A DNA stretch of 21,613 bases from a candidate division WWE3 bacterium RIFCSPLOWO2_12_FULL_36_10 (GTDB taxonomy: Bacteria; Patescibacteriota; WWE3; UBA101185; UBA10185): NCBI GenBank assembly GCA_001772985.1, contig MEVN01000019.1, positions 1-21,613 of the forward strand. The letters are read 5' to 3'. Numbering within the stretch: position 1 is the stretch's first letter; the number at the start of each line of letters is the position of its first letter. Shown here in pieces: positions 16,872 through 21,613 of the stretch. Below the pieces are notes generated by a model. It did no database searches. It was given only the letters and a program-made list of their open reading frames with translations, and had not been told where the DNA came from. The translations under genes were made by a program, and so were the position numbers.

Positions 16872-17200
16872 TGAGAAAGTTATTATACAATTTTAGAATT
16901 TATATACTTGGTGTTACTTTGGCGCTTTTTGTTTTAGAGCTGGTTTTTATTAAAGGAACTTTTGATCTTTCAATTTTACTTCTCATGGCTTTTTGGATAT
17001 TGAACGTAGTTAATTATAAACTTAACTATAAGTTCGATTTTATGATAGGTATGGTTATTCTTGCCCTTGTTCCATTAAGCCTAATATTTAAATTTTATAT
17101 GTTGGCTGAGAAAATGTCCATATGGTCTTATGCTTTTTTCATATTTGCTCTTGCCCAGAAATTTTTTGTGAAAGGTAGAACATCTTATAATAGAGATTAA
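16871..17200 (+). CDS. Small hypothetical membrane protein
   Basis: A 109-residue protein, not recognised. It has about four hydrophobic segments (near residues 10-28, 31-47, 57-74 and 80-95) and a basic C-terminus. The GTG start overlaps the preceding stop TAG by one base and has an AAGGA ribosome site six bases upstream (16860-16864), so it is translationally coupled to the GT-C protein. A partner subunit or accessory for that enzyme is a guess from position. Confidence 0.72.
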   Translation: MRKLLYNFRIYILGVTLALFVLELVFIKGTFDLSILLLMAFWILNVVNYKLNYKFDFMIGMVILALVPLSLIFKFYMLAEKMSIWSYAFFIFALAQKFFVKGRTSYNRD

Positions 17201-17294
17201 AAATAATTATACATTAAATACGTTTAATTGTTTAAAAAAATCAAGGTTTGGTATCACTGATTATCATATATGTTATTATATTCAATGATGCTTT

Positions 17295-17299
17295 AAGGG
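17295..17299 (+). promoter_or_regulatory. Ribosome binding site supporting a TTG start
   Basis: AAGGG lies ten bases before TTG at 17310. The frame opens at a TGA at 17286, and TTG is the only usual start before the conserved fold, so the site helps fix the start of the FkbM gene. The 109-base gap 17201-17309 before it is AT-rich, holds no gene, and has only weak -35/-10 candidates (for example TTGGTA at 17248 with TGTTAT at 17271). Confidence 0.45.
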
Positions 17300-17309
17300 T
17301 GCATTAGTT

Positions 17310-18227
17310 TTGGTAAATGGAAAAAAAATATTTAAAAAAGATCACTTTGTTCGCTTGCACTGTTTTATAGCTAAAGCGTATTGGTTTGTAAAATCATCTT
17401 TAACTTTGGATATAGAGCTATTGAGGGTGTCTAGGTGGTTTTTATTTAGAAAATTTCAATTTATTTTTGTTAAGTACCTTGAAATTCTTTGCTTGAGTTT
17501 AGGTATACATAAGTTCAAATTAGGAGAATCATTTATTAATTTGTTTGGAAGAAAAGTATTTTACGACTCTCCTTATGGAATAGCTGGATATCAAAGTATG
17601 CTAGTCCATCATCAGAAGATGATTTTAGAAAACAACATAACCGATGTTCACACAGTTTTAGACATTGGTGCAAACGTAGGATTTTTCTCAATGATGATGA
17701 GAGATTTATTTCCGGATGTAAGTATTTATGCGTTAGAGCCTATTCCTCAAATTTTTAAATGTTTAAAATATAATTTATCAGGTAATAAAGACAACGTTTT
17801 TAATTTGGCAATTTCAGATAAAAATGGAGAAGAAAATATGTCTTTTAATGAACATGAGTCGGCAATAAGTCATGTTGTTGATACAAATGATTTGGTATCT
17901 TATAACGTTATAAGAGTTAAAACTCGTTCGTTGGACGATTTCATATTAGAACAGAAAATTGAAAATATTGATGTTTTAAAAATCGACACCGAAAATTATG
18001 AGGCTAAAGTACTTGAAGGTGCGAAAGGCACTCTCAAGATAGTTAAATATCTTCATATAGAGATAGGTGTAAAAGGAAACAATAACTATACTTTTGCTCA
18101 AATAAATAGTTTGTTATTCTCTGAAGAATATAATTTTCAACTTTTATCTTTTAGAAATTTTACAGATAAAGGAGATGGGCCAATACCTGTTGGGGATTTT
18201 CTTTATAGGAATTTAATGGTAAAGTGA
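17310..18227 (+). CDS. FkbM family SAM-dependent methyltransferase
   Basis: A 305-residue methyltransferase. The SAM-binding VLDIGANVGFF (D118, G120, G124), the second acidic site ALEPIPQIF and the FkbM-typical LKIDTENYEAKVLEGA are all present in the right order. FkbM proteins O-methylate sugars or polyketides. Here the context points to O-methylation of a glycan sugar. The N-terminal ~95 residues before the fold are hydrophobic and basic (around residues 30-70), perhaps a membrane-association region. TTG at 17310 is the start. The next gene begins six bases after the stop. Confidence 0.88.
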   Translation: MVNGKKIFKKDHFVRLHCFIAKAYWFVKSSLTLDIELLRVSRWFLFRKFQFIFVKYLEILCLSLGIHKFKLGESFINLFGRKVFYDSPYGIAGYQSMLVHHQKMILENNITDVHTVLDIGANVGFFSMMMRDLFPDVSIYALEPIPQIFKCLKYNLSGNKDNVFNLAISDKNGEENMSFNEHESAISHVVDTNDLVSYNVIRVKTRSLDDFILEQKIENIDVLKIDTENYEAKVLEGAKGTLKIVKYLHIEIGVKGNNNYTFAQINSLLFSEEYNFQLLSFRNFTDKGDGPIPVGDFLYRNLMVK

Positions 18228-18233
18228 CCACAG

Positions 18234-20411
18234 ATGGAAATGGAAAATAGAAAATCAAATTCTAATTATATTCTGCCCATCTTTATTTTTACTATTATCG
18301 TGGCTGTTGCGCTTACACTTCCCGTGTTCACAAAAGTAGGACCTCATGCAGATGAATATCAATTTTATTTTAACGCCTTTAAGATTATGGCAGGTCAGGA
18401 ACTACATAATTATTTGCATGTAGCATTTACAGAATATTTACTTGCTGGTTTTTTTTCCATTGTTAATATAGTCACTACTTCCGGTGTAAATTTTCCTCAA
18501 GGCGACCCCTCATTAGCAACTTATTTTTATGGGCGGATTTTCGGTCTTATTTTCTACTTAGCTATATTTTTGCTTGGTGTAATAATCCTGCAAAAAGGTG
18601 AAAATAAATTAAAACCTCGTTCGGTGGTTTTTTCAATTTTATATTTTGGTTCTATAGGTGTTTTTGAACGGGCTTTTCGTGCAAATTCAGATTTTATGTT
18701 GGTGTTTGTATTTTTGAACTTTGTAATTCTATCCTTCTGGTTTCATAAAATTAAAGCTTCTAATTTGAAGTTTTTTATTCTCAATCTTCTATTCATTTTT
18801 ATAGGAACGTTTACTAATTTTAAATTTTTATATTTGGCAGTTCCCCTCGTGTTAATAAATTTTATTCTACCCTTTTTTGTTTATAAATATCAAACCAGCT
18901 CGTCCGATCAATTATCAAAACTTTATAAAATTATATTATATGGGTTTATTTTGCCAGCCAGTGTGCTAGTTTTGTGGGCCATCTTTATGCCCAAGCCTTT
19001 TAATTATATAAAGTATTGGTATAGTATTGAAAAAACTATAGTTCATGGTACAAAATTTGACTTTGACTATCCCGGCCAGTCTTTTGGAAGTTGGAAGGTA
19101 TATATCTTTGATCTGTTTGCAGAATATCTAGGATTTAATGTTTTACTTGCTTTTGTTTTTCTTCTAGCCTTTTCATACAAGTACTCTGGTTGGAAAATAA
19201 TTTCGGTATTTTGGAATAAATTTAAGAAGCAGTTTGACGTAGAAGCGATAAAAGAAGGTAATATCTATAGACTTACGGAAGTTATTTTATTAGCATGTTT
19301 CATTACTTATTATTTAGGAGTTTCTACTGCAGTTGTACATTGGTCGCGGTGGGGTGTGCCTTTGGGAGTATTAGCTATGTTGATACTAAGCCCAGTTGTT
19401 GAGTATTTAATCTTCAGTCTAGTGGAATATAAAAATAAATTTAACTTTACGGCGTTAATTTTATTTTCGGTTTTTTTGGCAATCGTTTTACGGATATTTT
19501 TGACTATAGATTTGTATCGTTCCGATTTTCCAAAAAAAGATGGGTGGGGCAGTACTTATAAAACAATTGATAAATTTCTCGCTGGCCGTGGTATTTCTGC
19601 CACCGACGGATCGAAAAAGGCTGCTTGGTTTACTGGTTATACTGGTAATATCGGTAACTTTTCACTAGAAAATATTATTGATCCGATAAATTCCGAAGTT
19701 AAATATATATTTTGGCCCTACTGGAATTTAACTGTACTATATTCCGATAAAAATGTGGATTTGGGAACTCACAACCAAAGAGCAATAATAGATACTTACG
19801 GCAAAAAAGTAATGTATGGATTTCCAACTTTTATTTCCTACTATACTCATTTTATCGCACTTGTATCTAATAAGTATTTAAGACTAACCTACATACCTGA
19901 GATCGAGGGTATGATCGAGCCCCAGTATGGGATTTTGGAGTTGAAAGAAACACCGAAAGAATTAAGACTGAGTTATGATGTAGGTTTCAAAGATATGTCT
20001 CATTATAATTCCTTCTATTCTTTGTATTTTAACATGAAAACACTTAAAGACGGATATATGTATCCTCCTTGTTATTCTTATCCCGATACTGTTAGTGCGC
20101 AAACTGGTAAATTTATATTACCTCCCCCAGAGTTTGGTATCGGCGGACGTACTGCCGGTTTATACTGCCATAGCACGAGATTTAGAATACTTTTAAAGGG
20201 AGAATACAGAATACGTGTTGAGGGTTTACCTAACGATTCTGAAGGTTTACAAAGGGTATTTTCAAATATGGCGGGTTATGAATGGGATCCGATTACCAAA
20301 ACCATCACATTTAGTAATCCCTCAACTACGATTCCAGGTGATTTTGGTGTAGCTACAAAGGAAAAAAGCATACCTAATTTAAAATTTAGAATATTTTATG
20401 TTTCTGACTAA
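18234..20411 (+). CDS. PMT-like GT-C membrane glycosyltransferase
   Basis: A 725-residue protein with about ten or more hydrophobic segments in residues ~12-440, then a soluble tail of some 285 residues. The first loop carries H-A-D-E-Y-Q-F-Y-F-N-A, an acidic pair followed by aromatics as in the DE loop of PMT/ArnT/GT39-like GT-C enzymes, which transfer sugars from polyprenyl-phosphate donors on the outer membrane face. Family assignment beyond GT-C superfamily is not firm. ATG at 18234 was chosen for the short gap to the FkbM stop; ATG at 18240 in the same frame is an alternative. The tail has no motif I recognise. Confidence 0.72.
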   Translation: MEMENRKSNSNYILPIFIFTIIVAVALTLPVFTKVGPHADEYQFYFNAFKIMAGQELHNYLHVAFTEYLLAGFFSIVNIVTTSGVNFPQGDPSLATYFYGRIFGLIFYLAIFLLGVIILQKGENKLKPRSVVFSILYFGSIGVFERAFRANSDFMLVFVFLNFVILSFWFHKIKASNLKFFILNLLFIFIGTFTNFKFLYLAVPLVLINFILPFFVYKYQTSSSDQLSKLYKIILYGFILPASVLVLWAIFMPKPFNYIKYWYSIEKTIVHGTKFDFDYPGQSFGSWKVYIFDLFAEYLGFNVLLAFVFLLAFSYKYSGWKIISVFWNKFKKQFDVEAIKEGNIYRLTEVILLACFITYYLGVSTAVVHWSRWGVPLGVLAMLILSPVVEYLIFSLVEYKNKFNFTALILFSVFLAIVLRIFLTIDLYRSDFPKKDGWGSTYKTIDKFLAGRGISATDGSKKAAWFTGYTGNIGNFSLENIIDPINSEVKYIFWPYWNLTVLYSDKNVDLGTHNQRAIIDTYGKKVMYGFPTFISYYTHFIALVSNKYLRLTYIPEIEGMIEPQYGILELKETPKELRLSYDVGFKDMSHYNSFYSLYFNMKTLKDGYMYPPCYSYPDTVSAQTGKFILPPPEFGIGGRTAGLYCHSTRFRILLKGEYRIRVEGLPNDSEGLQRVFSNMAGYEWDPITKTITFSNPSTTIPGDFGVATKEKSIPNLKFRIFYVSD

Positions 20412-20431
20412 TAATTTTCCTATAAACTCAG

Positions 20432-20466
20432 ACTTAATGGAACTTTTTGAGCTTGTAACATTAAGT
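20432..20466. repeat. 8-base inverted repeat before the last gene
   Basis: ACTTAATG (20432-20439) and CATTAAGT (20459-20466) form a perfect inverted repeat with a 19-base loop, in the 100-base gap after the PMT-like gene. It could be a weak terminator (a short T run follows) or an operator for the next gene. Possible promoter boxes nearby, TTGTAA at 20453 with TAAGAT at 20476 (17 bases apart) or TATACT at 20493, are poor matches. Confidence 0.35.
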
Positions 20467-20511
20467 GTTTAAAGCTAAGATAGAAATCTCACTATACTTT
20501 TTAAGTCAAGA

Positions 20512-21613
20512 ATGAAAAAATTAATTAAAACATATTTAAACACAGAAACCGCTTTTATTATTGCTGTAGCAATTTTCGAAATATTTCATGTACAAAGACT
20601 ATTTGGTGGCGCGGAATTGCTTACAGGAGGAGATAATTATATTTTCTTACAGTTAGGAAAAATAAACCTTTACCCATATATGTGGGATTTAAAATTTACT
20701 TCTTTTGGCGGTATTAACGTATCCCTGCCGAATTTACTTGGAATACCTTTTTACTCATATTTTCTAAAATATTTACCATTTCCGTTGATGGAGAGGGTAT
20801 TAATATTTTTTCTTTATTTTTTTAGATATATAGCTTTTATTAAATTAATTAAGTTATTGAGTAAAAAACTTTCGTATTTTTCTTTAATCCCGGCATTAAT
20901 TCTTTTTTCCTTTAATGCTTTTGAGACTTTGAATCCCTTTTCGCTATTTCCTCTTATGTATAGTATTTATTTACCATTTTCTTTGTATTATTTTCTAAAA
21001 CTTTATTTAAGTAATAAATTTGACTTTTCAAACATATTTAAATTAATAATTTTATCGATTATTTTTTCTCCAATAAATTCAAACATAGCCTTAGGAGTTA
21101 CTATTTTTATCCCCCAAATCTTATTTATATTTTATAACATCAAGAATATAAATAGATATAAGATTATAAATATATGCACTTACATTCTATTATTGTTTAT
21201 AACAAGTCTTTGGTGGTTTTTTCCGTTAGTACTTTATTTTTTAAATTCTGCAAAAGAGATATTTTCTTCAAATTGGTTTTCTGCAACTGGTATTGGAAAT
21301 TTAGGATCGAATTTTAGATTCATTGGGCAATGGGGTTGGTATGGCGGTCATTTTTTATATAAGTATTATCCATTTAGTAAATATTACGATAACTTTTTTG
21401 TAATTATAATCACTTACGCTATTATTGTTTTTTCCTTTCTTGGAAATAATGTTGGTAAAGTCATTGGGATTAGATTTAGTAAGATACAGAAATTTTTCAT
21501 TTTCTTAAGCCTTTTTGACTTATTTCTTATTAATGGTTCCGGCGCGCCATTTGGTATGATTTATAATTTTCTTTACAACTACGCTTTTGGTTTTAAGATT
21601 TTTAGAGAACCAT
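20512..21613 (+). CDS. Second GT-C-type membrane glycosyltransferase, 3' end cut by the window
   Basis: An open frame from ATG at 20512 to the right edge, giving the first 367 residues. It aligns along its whole length with the N-terminal membrane part of the protein at 13158, with roughly half the residues identical by eye. Shared blocks include GGDNY (D41 here), VSLPNLLGIPFY, LIFFLY, LPFSLYYF, FITSLWW, SNWFSA, RFIGQWGWY and FKIFREP, so it is a paralogue. A likely soluble tail of several hundred residues lies beyond the window. It should add sugars outside the membrane from a polyprenyl-linked donor, as inferred for its sister. No clear ribosome site precedes ATG; the gap upstream is described under the inverted repeat. 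Confidence 0.82.
   Translation, partial: MKKLIKTYLNTETAFIIAVAIFEIFHVQRLFGGAELLTGGDNYIFLQLGKINLYPYMWDLKFTSFGGINVSLPNLLGIPFYSYFLKYLPFPLMERVLIFFLYFFRYIAFIKLIKLLSKKLSYFSLIPALILFSFNAFETLNPFSLFPLMYSIYLPFSLYYFLKLYLSNKFDFSNIFKLIILSIIFSPINSNIALGVTIFIPQILFIFYNIKNINRYKIINICTYILLLFITSLWWFFPLVLYFLNSAKEIFSSNWFSATGIGNLGSNFRFIGQWGWYGGHFLYKYYPFSKYYDNFFVIIITYAIIVFSFLGNNVGKVIGIRFSKIQKFFIFLSLFDLFLINGSGAPFGMIYNFLYNYAFGFKIFREP

Noticed and set aside
17201..17309. Hairpin terminator or RNA gene in the AT-rich gap before the FkbM gene
   Set aside because: Only short AT-only pairings were seen, with no GC-rich stem followed by a T run and no tRNA-like fold.
1..21613. Alternative genetic code with UGA read as glycine, known in some Patescibacteria
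   Set aside because: TGA terminates genes at 1088, 5933 and 18225 with the next gene starting right there, so UGA is a stop here.

Overview
The window is a low-GC (roughly one third G+C by eye), densely packed surface-glycan biosynthesis region with 15 genes, 14 of them on the + strand. Neighbouring genes overlap or lie a few bases apart, and TGA, TAA and TAG are all used as stops, so the code is the standard bacterial one. A DUF4012 protein, very large GT-C membrane proteins with long soluble tails, short intergenic gaps and AT-rich coding fit a Patescibacteria (Candidate Phyla Radiation) genome, perhaps Microgenomates or Parcubacteria. That placement is an inference from gene content; there is no rRNA or marker gene to confirm it.

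Layout. (1) 38-4073: a family-2 glycosyltransferase (GT2) with C-terminal membrane segments, a tiny ferredoxin, a TIM-barrel glycoside-hydrolase-like protein and a B12-binding-type radical SAM enzyme. (2) 4103-9936: a DUF4012 membrane-anchored protein, then an overlapping rfbG-rfbH-rfbF set (CDP-glucose 4,6-dehydratase, CDP-4-keto-6-deoxyglucose-3-dehydrase with its exact iron-sulfur signature, and glucose-1-phosphate cytidylyltransferase), then another GT2. (3) 9922-11064: the only minus-strand gene, a GT4-like glycosyltransferase, overlapping the preceding gene tail to tail. (4) 11133-21613: after a divergent promoter region, an RmlD-like reductase fused to a GT2, a 1237-residue GT-C protein, a small membrane protein, an FkbM methyltransferase, a PMT-like membrane protein, and the start of a second GT-C protein that is a clear paralogue of the first and runs off the right edge.

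How it fits together (inference). RfbF, RfbG and RfbH would turn glucose-1-phosphate into a CDP-4-keto-3,6-dideoxyhexose. The usual partner reductase of RfbH (RfbI/AscD type) and a dedicated C4 ketoreductase are not in the window. The small ferredoxin and the RmlD-like domain of the fusion are candidates to fill those roles, but nothing proves it. Cytoplasmic GT2/GT4 enzymes would assemble a glycan, FkbM and possibly the radical SAM enzyme would methylate it or a building block, and the GT-C proteins would add sugars from polyprenyl-linked donors outside the membrane. No flippase, polymerase or ABC exporter is seen.

No tRNA, rRNA, CRISPR array, insertion sequence or phage gene was found. No gene-free stretch exceeds about 110 bases.
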